A stretch of 6,389 nucleotides of DNA from Geopsychrobacter sp. (GTDB lineage: Bacteria > Desulfobacterota > Desulfuromonadia > Desulfuromonadales > Geopsychrobacteraceae), in contig JAUXIR010000093.1 in the NCBI GenBank assembly GCA_030620915.1, positions 1 through 6,389 of the forward strand, given 5' to 3'. The translations under genes were made by a program, and so were the position numbers. How positions within the stretch are numbered: the stretch's first letter is position 1; every line of letters starts with the position of its first letter. Shown here in pieces: positions 1 through 6,387 of the stretch. A model generated the notes under the pieces. The model was not told the DNA's origin. It did not search any database and was given only the letters and a program-made list of their open reading frames with translations.

Positions 1-327
1 AACTTTGACGAGTCCGATGAGCCAACGATTGTTGAAGTTGATGAAGTCGGTACACGCATCAACGAGAACCTTTATCGTTCCGTTGAAGAGCTTGAGTTGT
101 CGGTGCGTAGTGCTAATTGCCTGAAGAATGCCCAGATCAACATGATCGGTGAGCTGGTTCAACGGTCTGAAGCTGAGATGCTTAAGACCCAGAACTTTGG
201 TCGTAAGTCGCTCAATGAGATCAAGGACATTCTGTCTGGGATGGGTTTGACCCTCGGTATGAAAACTGAAGGATTCCCTGATTCAGAATATTTGGAATTG
301 ATCCAACAGGGTCAGAACGAAGAATAA
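1..327 (+). CDS. rpoA: RNA polymerase alpha subunit, C-terminal part (5' end outside window)
   Basis: Alpha subunit of RNA polymerase. Its N-terminal half nucleates core assembly; the C-terminal domain (alpha-CTD) contacts UP-element DNA and activators. The reading frame is open from base 1, so the gene starts upstream; 108 codons remain. The first ~27 residues are an acidic stretch and linker ([17 protein letters not shown]...), followed by the alpha-CTD. The CTD has SVRSANCLK at visible residues 34-42 and [14 protein letters not shown] further on. By comparison with E. coli (from memory), the DNA-contact residues R265, N268, C269, K271, G296, K298 and S299 are all kept; K297 is Arg. The TTG at base 97 lies inside the CTD, codes for Leu, and is not a start. 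The gene ends with TAA 36 bp before rplQ, the usual rpoA-rplQ order at the end of the alpha operon. Identification is certain; only the 5' part is missing. Confidence 0.97.
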   Translation, partial: NFDESDEPTIVEVDEVGTRINENLYRSVEELELSVRSANCLKNAQINMIGELVQRSEAEMLKTQNFGRKSLNEIKDILSGMGLTLGMKTEGFPDSEYLELIQQGQNEE

Positions 328-363
328 TCGTCTCCCTGTGAAGTTACGAAAGGATTACAAGTA

Positions 364-864
364 ATGCGTCACAATAAGATCGGCAGGCGTCTCGGGCGGA
401 CCCCGACTCATCGCGTGCATATGATGCGCAACATGGTCACCTCTTTTTTGGAACATGAAAAAGTGACCACTACCATTACTCGCGCTAAAGAATTGCGTCG
501 CGATGTTGAGCGTGTCATCACTATGGCAAAGACTGATGATCTGCACTCGCGTCGTCAGGTGCTCAAGGTCGTTCACGATCGTAAAATTGTCGCTAAACTG
601 TTCGAGACCATTGCGCCGCGTTATCAGGATCGTCCCGGTGGTTACACCCGGATTATTCGTCTGAACCCGCGTGTCGGTGACAATGCACCAATGTCGATCA
701 TCGAACTGGTTGAGGAGGAATTTACTCCCAAGCAGAAGAAGTCGACTCCGACGGCCAAAGAGGCTGCGCCTGTTGTTGCTGAGGAGCCTGTTGAGGAGGA
801 AGTTGTCGCTGAAGTGGTCGAAGAGGCCACTGAAGAGGTTACCGAAGAAAAATCGGCCGACTGA
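364..864 (+). CDS. rplQ: 50S ribosomal protein L17 with acidic C-terminal extension
   Basis: L17 is a protein of the large ribosomal subunit. The product is 166 aa against 127 in E. coli. Residues 1-118 are the conserved L17 body: [17 protein letters not shown] at the N-terminus, [18 protein letters not shown] in the middle, then [13 protein letters not shown] and [13 protein letters not shown]. From about residue 121 there is a Lys/Thr/Ala/Pro linker and then a Glu/Val-rich tail; residues 140-166 hold 12 Glu and 1 Asp. The ATG is preceded by AAGGA (350-354) at 9 bp spacing and gives the canonical MRH start. It directly follows rpoA (36 bp gap, no terminator seen), so the two are most likely co-transcribed from a promoter upstream of the window, and a strong terminator follows. 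The tail is in frame and ends at a normal TGA; I see no frameshift in the conserved body. Confidence 0.97.
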   Translation: MRHNKIGRRLGRTPTHRVHMMRNMVTSFLEHEKVTTTITRAKELRRDVERVITMAKTDDLHSRRQVLKVVHDRKIVAKLFETIAPRYQDRPGGYTRIIRLNPRVGDNAPMSIIELVEEEFTPKQKKSTPTAKEAAPVVAEEPVEEEVVAEVVEEATEEVTEEKSAD

Positions 865-890
865 TATTCAGGCTGTAATTGTTTTTAAGC

Positions 891-926
891 GGGGCAGGGA
901 GCTTTGATCTCCTTGCCCCTTTTTTT
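891..926 (+). terminator. Intrinsic terminator of the rpoA-rplQ operon
   Basis: An 11-bp stem, GGGGCAGGGAG (891-901) against CTCCTTGCCCC (909-919), with one G-U pair and a 7-nt loop CTTTGAT, is followed at once by seven T (920-926). This is a textbook Rho-independent terminator 27 bp after the rplQ stop. The minus-strand side has no T-run directly after the stem, so it should act only on plus-strand transcription. It separates the ribosomal operon from mgtE. Confidence 0.93.
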
Positions 927-944
927 ATGCTTCTTCGAGTCGCG

Positions 945-973
945 TTGACTCTGTTCCGGGGCGATGCTAGGGT
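945..973 (+). promoter_or_regulatory. Candidate sigma70-type promoter for mgtE-recO
   Basis: TTGACT (945-950) matches five of six -35 consensus bases. A 17-bp spacer follows, then TAGGGT (968-973), which matches the -10 consensus at T1, A2 and T6 only, helped by an extended TG motif just upstream (965-966). It lies after the rplQ terminator and about 60 bp before mgtE, where a promoter is needed. It would give a leader of roughly 50 nt. The weak -10 keeps confidence moderate. Confidence 0.5.
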
Positions 974-1033
974 TCTGCGTCATATTCGCACCATATCCAG
1001 CCTTGTCTGGTCTGTACCATATCGGAGGTCGTC

Positions 1034-2392
1034 ATGCAGGATCAGAGGATGCAAGTCCTTCTCGGGACGGTTAAGAAACTCCTTCGTCGTGGTGCAAACT
1101 CGAATCTTAAAAAAGTACTCGTTAAAATCCACCCCGCCGATACCGCTCATCTGTTTCGCTATCTGGACCTGAAAGATCAAACCTTACTGCTGAGCCTCAT
1201 CGCGGACAAATCGCGTGCTGCAGATGTCCTTTCGGAGCTCGACTGGTCGGAAGGTGCACACCTTCTTCAGGAAATAGAGTCTGAGACGATTGTCGCCATT
1301 TTGCAAGAGATGGCCGATGACGACAGCGTCGAGCTGTTGCGGAATATGCCTGATGAGTTGGCTGATGAAATACTTTCAGCCATGAAAACGGAGTATTCCG
1401 AGGAGATTGAGCAGCTTCTGGGTTACGATGAAGATACGGCCGGCGGTATTATGTCGACCGATGTATTCTCCCTCGATCAAAGTCTGACCGTACAGCAGGC
1501 AATCGTGGCTTTGCAGGATGCCGAAGAATTTGAAATGGTCTTCTATGTCTATGTCACCGATGAGCATAATCATCTTGTCGGTGTGCTCTCCTTGCGCCAG
1601 CTGCTGACAGTTCCCGCCGCCACCTGTCTCAGGGACCTCATGACGACCGATGTCCTGCGGGTGCGCACAGACATGGATCAGGAGGAGGTTGCCGACCTGG
1701 TCGCCAAGTACAATATCCTCGGGATCCCGGTTGTCGATGAAATCGGCAAGTTGATGGGTATTGTTACGGTTGATGATGTCATTGATGTCATGCGCGAAGA
1801 GGCCAACGAGGATATCCTGATGATGGCTGGTACCAGTCAGGAAGAGCTTATGTATGGCAATAAGTCCTTGCAGGTTGCCAGATTACGGCTTCCCTGGCTG
1901 CTGACCACCCTTTTCGGCGGCGTTGCCACCGGTTCCCTGATGTGGCTGTTCCGCGGGACTCTCGAGCAGGCGATCGCTCTCATTACATTTATCCCGGTTA
2001 TCACCGGGATGGGGGGGAATGTCGGCGGACAGACCTCGGCGATAGTCGTGCGTGGCTTTGCCACCGGACGGATCGATTTTTCAATCATCCGCAAGATTTT
2101 CTATAAAGAATTACGTGTCGGTCTGATCATGGGGTTGGTCTGCGGGCTTGCCATCGCGACTGTGGCCTTCTTCTGGCATCATAACCTTTATCTCGGCCTG
2201 GTGGTCGGGGTTGCCATGGCGGTGGCCATTTCGGTTGCGGCCTGTATGGGGGTCCTGGCGACTGCTTTTTTCAAGAAAATCGGGATCGATCCGGCAATCG
2301 CCGCCAGTCCCTTTGTGCAAACCGTGAATGATATTACCGGTATCCTGATCTACTTTTCCACCGCAACCTTCTTCTTGATCCATCTGACCTAA
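1034..2392 (+). CDS. mgtE: MgtE-family magnesium transporter
   Basis: Inner-membrane Mg2+ channel/transporter of the MgtE (SLC41-like) family, which works as a homodimer gated by cytosolic Mg2+. The product is 452 aa, normal family length. Residues ~1-130 form the acidic N domain, ending in YDEDTAGGIMSTD (131-143). Two CBS domains follow (about 139-195 and 202-257), then a connecting 'plug' helix (~258-284) and five predicted membrane segments (about 286-306, 312-335, 360-382, 386-412 and 427-450). The family signature PVITGMGGNVGGQT lies at 321-334. D433 in VNDITGILIYF appears equivalent to the Mg2+-binding D432 of Thermus MgtE (from memory). GGAGG (1024-1028) sits 5 bp before the ATG. It follows a terminator and a candidate promoter, and recO begins 12 bp after its stop, so the two probably form one unit. 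The leader is too short for an M-box Mg2+ riboswitch. Confidence 0.95.
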   Translation: MQDQRMQVLLGTVKKLLRRGANSNLKKVLVKIHPADTAHLFRYLDLKDQTLLLSLIADKSRAADVLSELDWSEGAHLLQEIESETIVAILQEMADDDSVELLRNMPDELADEILSAMKTEYSEEIEQLLGYDEDTAGGIMSTDVFSLDQSLTVQQAIVALQDAEEFEMVFYVYVTDEHNHLVGVLSLRQLLTVPAATCLRDLMTTDVLRVRTDMDQEEVADLVAKYNILGIPVVDEIGKLMGIVTVDDVIDVMREEANEDILMMAGTSQEELMYGNKSLQVARLRLPWLLTTLFGGVATGSLMWLFRGTLEQAIALITFIPVITGMGGNVGGQTSAIVVRGFATGRIDFSIIRKIFYKELRVGLIMGLVCGLAIATVAFFWHHNLYLGLVVGVAMAVAISVAACMGVLATAFFKKIGIDPAIAASPFVQTVNDITGILIYFSTATFFLIHLT

Positions 2393-2395
2393 AGG
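2391..2395 (+). promoter_or_regulatory. Ribosome binding site of recO, overlapping the mgtE stop
   Basis: AAAGG shares its first two bases with the mgtE TAA stop and lies 9 bp before the recO GTG. It supports the GTG as start and suggests that recO translation may be coupled to termination on mgtE. Confidence 0.6.
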
Positions 2396-2404
2396 CTAAA
2401 AACC

Positions 2405-3169
2405 GTGCGGCGTGAGCCTCGCAACAGCCCTGCCATTGTCTTACGCCAGATCGACTATGGCGAATCCGATCTGATTGTCTCCCTGCTGACCGCTGAGCAG
2501 GGTATGCTGCGCGGCTATGCACGTAGCGCGCGCAAGAGCATCAAACGCTTCGGTCCGGCGCTCGAACCCTTCTCGCAGATAGAAATTCGCTGGCAACCGG
2601 GACGGGGTGAATTGCTGACCCTGCTCGATGCCGATTTGATTTCACCTCGGCAGGGGCTGAGATTGTCCCTGACGAGTCTTGCCATGGCGGGTTATGCGGT
2701 TGAGGTCTATGAGATGCTGCTGCAGGAAGGCGAGGAGCAGTCAGAGATGTTCTCTTTGCTTCAGGGTTACCTGGATTACCTCGCGACCCAGGGTGATCCG
2801 GCTCTGGCCCGCCTGCTCTTCGAGTTGAGGTTGGTGCAACACCTCGGTTATATCCCCCATCTGCTCCACTGCAGCGAGTGTTTTGTTCAGTTCAGTGAGG
2901 GTGCGATTGCCTTCGATCCCGCAAGGGGCGGCAGCCTGTGTGATGCCTGTGCCGGTGATAGTTCGCCTCTGCACGTCGGGCTGGGGACGCTCGGCAGCTT
3001 GTCGCGCTCTCTGCAGACCCCGATCGGACTCTTTGATGGCTTTCGGCTCGGCTCGCGCACCCTGCAAGAGGGGGCCGTCATGCTGTCTCTTATCCTGGGA
3101 TCTGTGCTGCCCCGATCACCAAAATCCCTGCGCTTTCTGCAGCAGACAACAGTGCTTGACGAACCTTGA
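2405..3169 (+). CDS. recO: DNA repair protein RecO (recombination mediator)
   Basis: RecO acts with RecR (and RecF) to load RecA on SSB-coated single-stranded DNA and can anneal strands. The product is 254 aa, close to the family norm. Residues 1-80 form the OB-fold domain with the typical start SPAIVLRQIDYGESDLIVSL, followed by MLRGYARSARKSIKRFG (34-50). The rest is the helical C-terminal domain with LARLLFELRLVQHLGYIPHL (134-153). A four-cysteine cluster, C156-x2-C159 and C179-x2-C182, is the likely zinc site known from many RecO proteins (for example Deinococcus) and absent from some others. The start is GTG, chosen because it has a usable AAAGG and gives the conserved N-terminus. It lies 12 bp behind mgtE; no terminator follows, and the next promoter begins inside its last codons. 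Confidence 0.94.
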   Translation: MRREPRNSPAIVLRQIDYGESDLIVSLLTAEQGMLRGYARSARKSIKRFGPALEPFSQIEIRWQPGRGELLTLLDADLISPRQGLRLSLTSLAMAGYAVEVYEMLLQEGEEQSEMFSLLQGYLDYLATQGDPALARLLFELRLVQHLGYIPHLLHCSECFVQFSEGAIAFDPARGGSLCDACAGDSSPLHVGLGTLGSLSRSLQTPIGLFDGFRLGSRTLQEGAVMLSLILGSVLPRSPKSLRFLQQTTVLDEP

Positions 3170-3194
3170 CATCCCCTATGCCGGGGGCTAAACT
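3166..3194 (+). promoter_or_regulatory. Strong candidate sigma70 promoter for glyQS, overlapping the recO stop
   Basis: TTGACA (3166-3171) is a perfect -35 consensus, followed by a 17-bp spacer and TAAACT (3189-3194), four of six -10 consensus bases. The -35 box contains the recO TGA (3167-3169). The six bases after the -10 box, GCCCGC (3195-3200), are all G or C. A GC-rich discriminator is known from enteric bacteria as a mark of promoters under stringent (ppGpp/DksA) control; applying that here is inference. Transcription would start near 3201, leaving a leader of about 64 nt. Confidence 0.75.
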
Positions 3195-3255
3195 GCCCGC
3201 ACAAAATCCCTAAAATATGACTCATCTTTAAATGGTGACTGTATAAACTCATAAC

Positions 3256-3260
3256 GGAGG
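3256..3260 (+). promoter_or_regulatory. Ribosome binding site of glyQ
   Basis: A full GGAGG lies 4 bp before the GTG at 3265, a slightly short spacing. It decides for the GTG start, which gives the expected GlyQ N-terminus ([14 protein letters not shown]). No ATG in this frame lies nearby upstream. Confidence 0.75.
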
Positions 3261-3264
3261 ACCC

Positions 3265-4137
3265 GTGACTTTTCAGGACTTGATTCTTTCCCTGCAGCAC
3301 TATTGGGCTGCCCAGGGATGCATTATCCAGCAGCCCTACGACATGGAAAAGGGCGCAGGAACCTTCAATCCGGCAACCTTTATGCGCGCCCTGGGCCCCG
3401 AGCCATGGAAGGTCGCCTATGTTGAGCCTTCACGTCGGCCGACCGATGGCCGCTATGGCGAGAACCCCAACCGCCTGCAACACTACTATCAGTTTCAGGT
3501 GCTTCTCAAGCCATCGCCGCAGAACATCCAGGATCTCTATCTCGACTCGCTCAAGAGCTTTGGCATCGATCCCTTGGCCCATGACATCCGTTTCGTCGAA
3601 GATGACTGGGAATCTCCGACTCTTGGTGCCTGGGGCCTCGGTTGGGAAGTCTGGCTCGACGGGATGGAGATCACCCAGTTTACCTATTTTCAACAAGCCG
3701 GTGGCATCGATCTGAAACCGGTCTCCGGCGAGATAACCTACGGGATCGAACGGATCGCCATGTACATTCAGGGGGTCGATAACGTCTACGACCTTGAATG
3801 GGTTGAAGGGGTCAAGTACGGTGATATCCATCACCAGGCCGAGGTCGAGTTTTCTCATTACAACTTCGAAGCAGCCGACACCGCGATGCTTTTTCAGCTG
3901 TTCGATATGTACGAGAAGGAATGTATCCGCCTGGCGGAAAAGGATTTGATCTTGCCGGCCTATGATTTTGTGCTTAAGGGATCTCACGCCTTCAACCTGC
4001 TCGATGCGCGTAGCGCCATATCGGTAACCGAACGGGCAGGCTACATCGGCCGAGTGCGTAACCTCGCAAAACTCTGTGCCGAAGGCTATGTCAAGCAACG
4101 TGAGAAACTTGGTTTCCCTCTGCTCAAGCAGGGCTGA
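3265..4137 (+). CDS. glyQ: Glycyl-tRNA synthetase alpha subunit
   Basis: Alpha subunit of the heterotetrameric (alpha2beta2) bacterial glycyl-tRNA synthetase. It carries the class II catalytic core that activates glycine with ATP and passes it to tRNA-Gly. The product is 290 aa, against about 303 in E. coli. Conserved blocks are [17 protein letters not shown] (3-19), [15 protein letters not shown] (22-36), the motif 2 region [19 protein letters not shown] (52-70) followed by [27 protein letters not shown] (113-130), motif 3 [16 protein letters not shown] (155-170) and [15 protein letters not shown] (243-257). All match the family closely and nothing is missing. The start is GTG with GGAGG upstream. 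It has its own promoter over the end of recO and is followed 51 bp later by glyS, so both subunits come from one transcript. Confidence 0.98.
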   Translation: MTFQDLILSLQHYWAAQGCIIQQPYDMEKGAGTFNPATFMRALGPEPWKVAYVEPSRRPTDGRYGENPNRLQHYYQFQVLLKPSPQNIQDLYLDSLKSFGIDPLAHDIRFVEDDWESPTLGAWGLGWEVWLDGMEITQFTYFQQAGGIDLKPVSGEITYGIERIAMYIQGVDNVYDLEWVEGVKYGDIHHQAEVEFSHYNFEAADTAMLFQLFDMYEKECIRLAEKDLILPAYDFVLKGSHAFNLLDARSAISVTERAGYIGRVRNLAKLCAEGYVKQREKLGFPLLKQG

Positions 4138-4152
4138 TTGAACTTTCGATAA

Positions 4153-4175
4153 CGAAGAAGGGACGCCCTTTTTCG
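4153..4175 (+). other. Intercistronic hairpin between glyQ and glyS
   Basis: CGAAGAAGGG (4153-4162) pairs with CCCTTTTTCG (4166-4175) over 10 bp with one G-U pair and a 3-nt loop ACG. It ends 3 bp before the glyS Shine-Dalgarno. The T-run lies inside the 3' arm and no T-run follows, so it is a poor intrinsic terminator. It may instead stabilise or process the mRNA or tune glyS translation. The pairing is visible; the role is inference. Confidence 0.55.
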
Positions 4176-4188
4176 ACTGGAGAATAGA

Positions 4189-6255
4189 ATGTCTGCAGAA
4201 CTTTTGCTTGAAATTGGGACCGAAGAGATTCCGGCCGGTTTTATCCCCAAGGCCCTTGAGGATATGCAGCGGTTGCTGTGTAAGGAGCTCGATCAGGCCC
4301 GCATCGCCTATGGAGAGGTACAGACATTCGCAACCCCGCGCCGCCTCTGTATCGCCATTGCCGATGTCGCTCGTCGGCAGCAACGGCAGGAGATCGAGGT
4401 TACGGGTCCGCCTGCGCGCATCGCCTTTGATGCCGAGGGGAAACCGACCAAGGCTGCAGAAGGCTTCGCACGGACCAACGGTGTTGAGCTTTCAGAGTTG
4501 CAAACCATTGAGACCCCCAAGGGGGATTATCTGTTCATCTCCAAGGTGATCGAGGGGGGAGATTCTGCCGCTCAGTTGCCGAGGATTCTTGAATCGGTTG
4601 TCTCGGGCATCCCCTTTCGAAAAACGATGCGCTGGAAGGATCTCGATGTGCGCTTCGTGCGGCCGGTCCATTGGATTGTCGCCATTTACGGTGCCGAAGT
4701 TGTCCCCTTCGCCTTTGGCGATGTTCAGGCCGGCATACTTTCGCGTGGCCACCGTTTTATGGCACCGGACGAATTCAGGGTCAGTAGCCTTGAGGACTAT
4801 CTGAGCCAGGCCGAGGCACAGCATGTCATCCCCCAGATCGACAAGCGGCGTAGCCTGATTGAGGGCCAACTGGCCGAACTGGCCACTAAATTGGGAGGAC
4901 AGATCAACCCGGACCCCGAGCTTCTCGAAGAGGTCAGCTACCTGGTCGAAACACCGCTGGCGCTGGCGGGCAGCATCGAGGAACGTTTTCTCGCGCTGCC
5001 ACCGGAACTGCTGATTACCAGCATGCGTGAACATCAGCGTTACTTTACCCTGATCGACGCTAAAGGCAAGCTGCTCCCCTACTTCATCACCATTGCCAAC
5101 ACGATTGTGACCGACCCCAGCGTGGTTATTGCCGGTAATGAGCGGGTTCTCAGGGCACGTTTGTCTGATGCCATGTTCTTCTGGCAGGAAGACCGGAAAA
5201 CCTCACTCGACACCCGTCTTGAGCCGTTGAAAAAAGTGGTCTATCAGGCCAAACTCGGAACCAGTTACGAGAAGATCGAGCGCTTCACGATCCTGGCGAC
5301 CGAACTGGCCGAGCAACTCAATCCTGAAATCAAGGGTCTGGTTGAACGGGCTGCCCGGCTGGCCAAATGTGACCTTGAGACCGGTATGGTCTACGAGTTT
5401 CCGGAATTACAAGGGGTTATGGGGCGCGAATATGCCCTGCTTGAAGGCGAAGACCCACGCGTCGCGACGGCGATCTTCGAACATTACCTGCCGACCCAGG
5501 CCGGTGGTGAGCTGCCTTCCGATGACGTCGGCACCTTTGTTTCTCTCGCCGACAAGATTGATACCCTTTGCGGCTGTTTTACGGTTGGTTTGATCCCGAC
5601 CGGAACTGCTGATCCCTATGCACTGCGCCGCGCTGCGATCGGGATTCTGGCGATCATCCTTGAGGGGAATTTAGCAATTTCAATCCCCCGTCTGGTTGCA
5701 CGGAGTGTCGCACTCCTTGAGCCGAAGGCCAAGCGTCCTCTCGATGAGATCACTGCCGAGGTGGTTGAATTTATCCGCTTGCGGCTGGTTAATATGCTGG
5801 CGAGTCAGAATTTCCCGAGCGATGTGGTCGATGCGGTTCTCAGTGCCAGCTTCAACGAGCCGGCCGATGCCCTGGCTCGGGTCAAGGCTCTAACCGACCT
5901 GAAGGCTCGCGCCGATTTTGAGCCGCTGGCGGTTGCCTTTAAGCGCGTAGTCAATATCATTAAGGGTGGCGTCGAGCAGGCCATTGATCCGAGTCTGTTT
6001 GAGGCGGACTGTGAAAAGAGGCTGCAGCAGCAGCTGGATCAGGTTCTCGGTGGCCTTGAACGACAGATCGAAGCCGCTGATTACGTCGCCGCACTTGGGA
6101 CCATTGCCGGTCTCCGCCCGGCCGTTGACAACTTCTTTGACGGTGTTATGGTTATGGCCGAGAATGAGAAGGTCCGCACCAATCGCCTGGCGCTTCTGAC
6201 CGCAGTCTCGCACCTGTTCACCGATATTGCGGATTTTTCCAAGATTTCGGCCTGA
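4189..6255 (+). CDS. glyS: Glycyl-tRNA synthetase beta subunit
   Basis: Beta subunit of alpha2beta2 glycyl-tRNA synthetase; it binds and positions tRNA-Gly for the catalytic alpha subunit. The product is 688 aa, practically the E. coli length (689). The N-terminus LLLEIGTEEIPAGFIP (5-20) is canonical. Other conserved blocks are FATPRRL (47-53), FRKTMRWKDLDVRFVRPVHW (143-162), SMREHQRYF (278-286), NERVLRARLSDAMFFWQEDR (317-336), an HD-like region with AKCDLETGMVYEFPELQGVM (392-411), LADKIDTL (453-460), PTGTADPYALRRAA (470-483) and a C-terminal DALR-type anticodon-binding domain ending in FFDGVMVMAEN (649-659). The HD-like region has KCD where a true HD motif would stand, as I recall for other GlyS proteins, so it is probably not a hydrolase. 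GGAG (4179-4182) is 6 bp before the ATG. No frameshift or truncation is seen. Confidence 0.98.
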   Translation: MSAELLLEIGTEEIPAGFIPKALEDMQRLLCKELDQARIAYGEVQTFATPRRLCIAIADVARRQQRQEIEVTGPPARIAFDAEGKPTKAAEGFARTNGVELSELQTIETPKGDYLFISKVIEGGDSAAQLPRILESVVSGIPFRKTMRWKDLDVRFVRPVHWIVAIYGAEVVPFAFGDVQAGILSRGHRFMAPDEFRVSSLEDYLSQAEAQHVIPQIDKRRSLIEGQLAELATKLGGQINPDPELLEEVSYLVETPLALAGSIEERFLALPPELLITSMREHQRYFTLIDAKGKLLPYFITIANTIVTDPSVVIAGNERVLRARLSDAMFFWQEDRKTSLDTRLEPLKKVVYQAKLGTSYEKIERFTILATELAEQLNPEIKGLVERAARLAKCDLETGMVYEFPELQGVMGREYALLEGEDPRVATAIFEHYLPTQAGGELPSDDVGTFVSLADKIDTLCGCFTVGLIPTGTADPYALRRAAIGILAIILEGNLAISIPRLVARSVALLEPKAKRPLDEITAEVVEFIRLRLVNMLASQNFPSDVVDAVLSASFNEPADALARVKALTDLKARADFEPLAVAFKRVVNIIKGGVEQAIDPSLFEADCEKRLQQQLDQVLGGLERQIEAADYVAALGTIAGLRPAVDNFFDGVMVMAENEKVRTNRLALLTAVSHLFTDIADFSKISA

Positions 6256-6263
6256 ATTTCGAC

Positions 6264-6279
6264 GGCAGCGGGCACTGCC
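6264..6279 (+). other. Short hairpin just after glyS
   Basis: GGCAG (6264-6268) and CTGCC (6275-6279) form a 5-bp stem with a 6-nt loop, 8 bp after the glyS stop. No T-run follows. On its own it is weak; it is listed because it is the first of several consecutive inverted repeats in this gap. Confidence 0.3.
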
Positions 6280-6291
6280 ACCGAAGCCTGG

Positions 6292-6314
6292 ATCGATGCA
6301 AAGGTTGCATCGAT
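6292..6314 (+). other. Perfect inverted repeat downstream of glyS, possible terminator or 3' stabiliser
   Basis: ATCGATGCAA (6292-6301) and TTGCATCGAT (6305-6314) form a perfect 10-bp stem with a 3-nt loop AGG, 36 bp after the glyS stop. The bases after it are TTTAGGACAATTTAG, only a short T-run with a second T-run about 15 bp later. It is therefore at best a weak intrinsic terminator. It may mark the 3' end of the glyQS message or be a protein-binding palindrome. Confidence 0.5.
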
Positions 6315-6334
6315 TTAGGACAATTTAGTTTTTA

Positions 6335-6355
6335 GATGGCCGGATACTGGTCATC
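6335..6355 (+). other. Imperfect hairpin upstream of the last gene
   Basis: GATGGCCGG (6335-6343) can pair with CTGGTCATC (6347-6355) along all 9 positions if two G-U pairs are allowed, with a 3-nt loop ATA. It lies directly before another inverted repeat (6356-6387). G-U pairs form in RNA but not DNA, so if real it acts in the transcript. Confidence 0.35.
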
Positions 6356-6387
6356 ACCCGAAAGGTTCATCATGATGAAGTTCGGGT
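6356..6387 (+). other. Inverted repeat spanning the putative start site of the last gene
   Basis: ACCCGAA (6356-6362) and TTCGGGT (6381-6387) are exact complements. Between them lies a perfect 14-bp palindrome TTCATCATGATGAA (6366-6379), offset by AGG on one side and G on the other. Folded as RNA, the outer stem plus the inner 5-bp stem would enclose the AAAGG (6361-6365) and the ATG codons at 6372 and 6375. If no gene starts here, the element could instead be the stem of a terminator cut by the window edge. Confidence 0.45.

Noticed and set aside
671..907. Arg/Leu-rich plus-strand frame inside the 3' part of rplQ
   Set aside because: It is the frame-shifted reading of the GAG/GAA-rich L17 tail and runs into the terminator; its composition reflects the repeat, not a protein.
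927..1033. M-box (Mg2+) riboswitch upstream of mgtE
   Set aside because: The whole gap from terminator to start is 107 bp and the predicted leader about 50 nt, too short for an M-box of roughly 160 nt.
879..1172. 97-codon open frame over the terminator, mgtE promoter and mgtE start
   Set aside because: It begins before the terminator stem, overlaps conserved mgtE in another frame and resembles no family I know.
3201..3264. T-box or glycine riboswitch in the glyQ leader
   Set aside because: The leader is only about 64 nt, AT-rich, with no terminator/antiterminator pair and no specifier-loop arrangement visible.
2887..3300. Antisense open frame across the end of recO, the glyQS promoter and the glyQ start
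   Set aside because: No recognisable domain; it crosses a well supported promoter and two conserved genes on the other strand.
3430..4383. Long antisense open frame (317 codons) opposite glyQ and the start of glyS
   Set aside because: It lies opposite strongly conserved glyQ, runs across the intergenic gap, has no recognisable protein features, and is the kind of shadow frame common in GC-rich codon usage.
6285..6315. Sigma54 promoter around GG...TTGCAT after glyS
   Set aside because: The GG and GC elements are not 10 bp apart as sigma54 promoters require, and the TTGCAT is one arm of a perfect palindrome.
6305..6334. Sigma70 promoter for the downstream gene (TTGCAT with TAGTTT)
   Set aside because: Spacing is about 15 bp and both boxes are poor; not enough to call.
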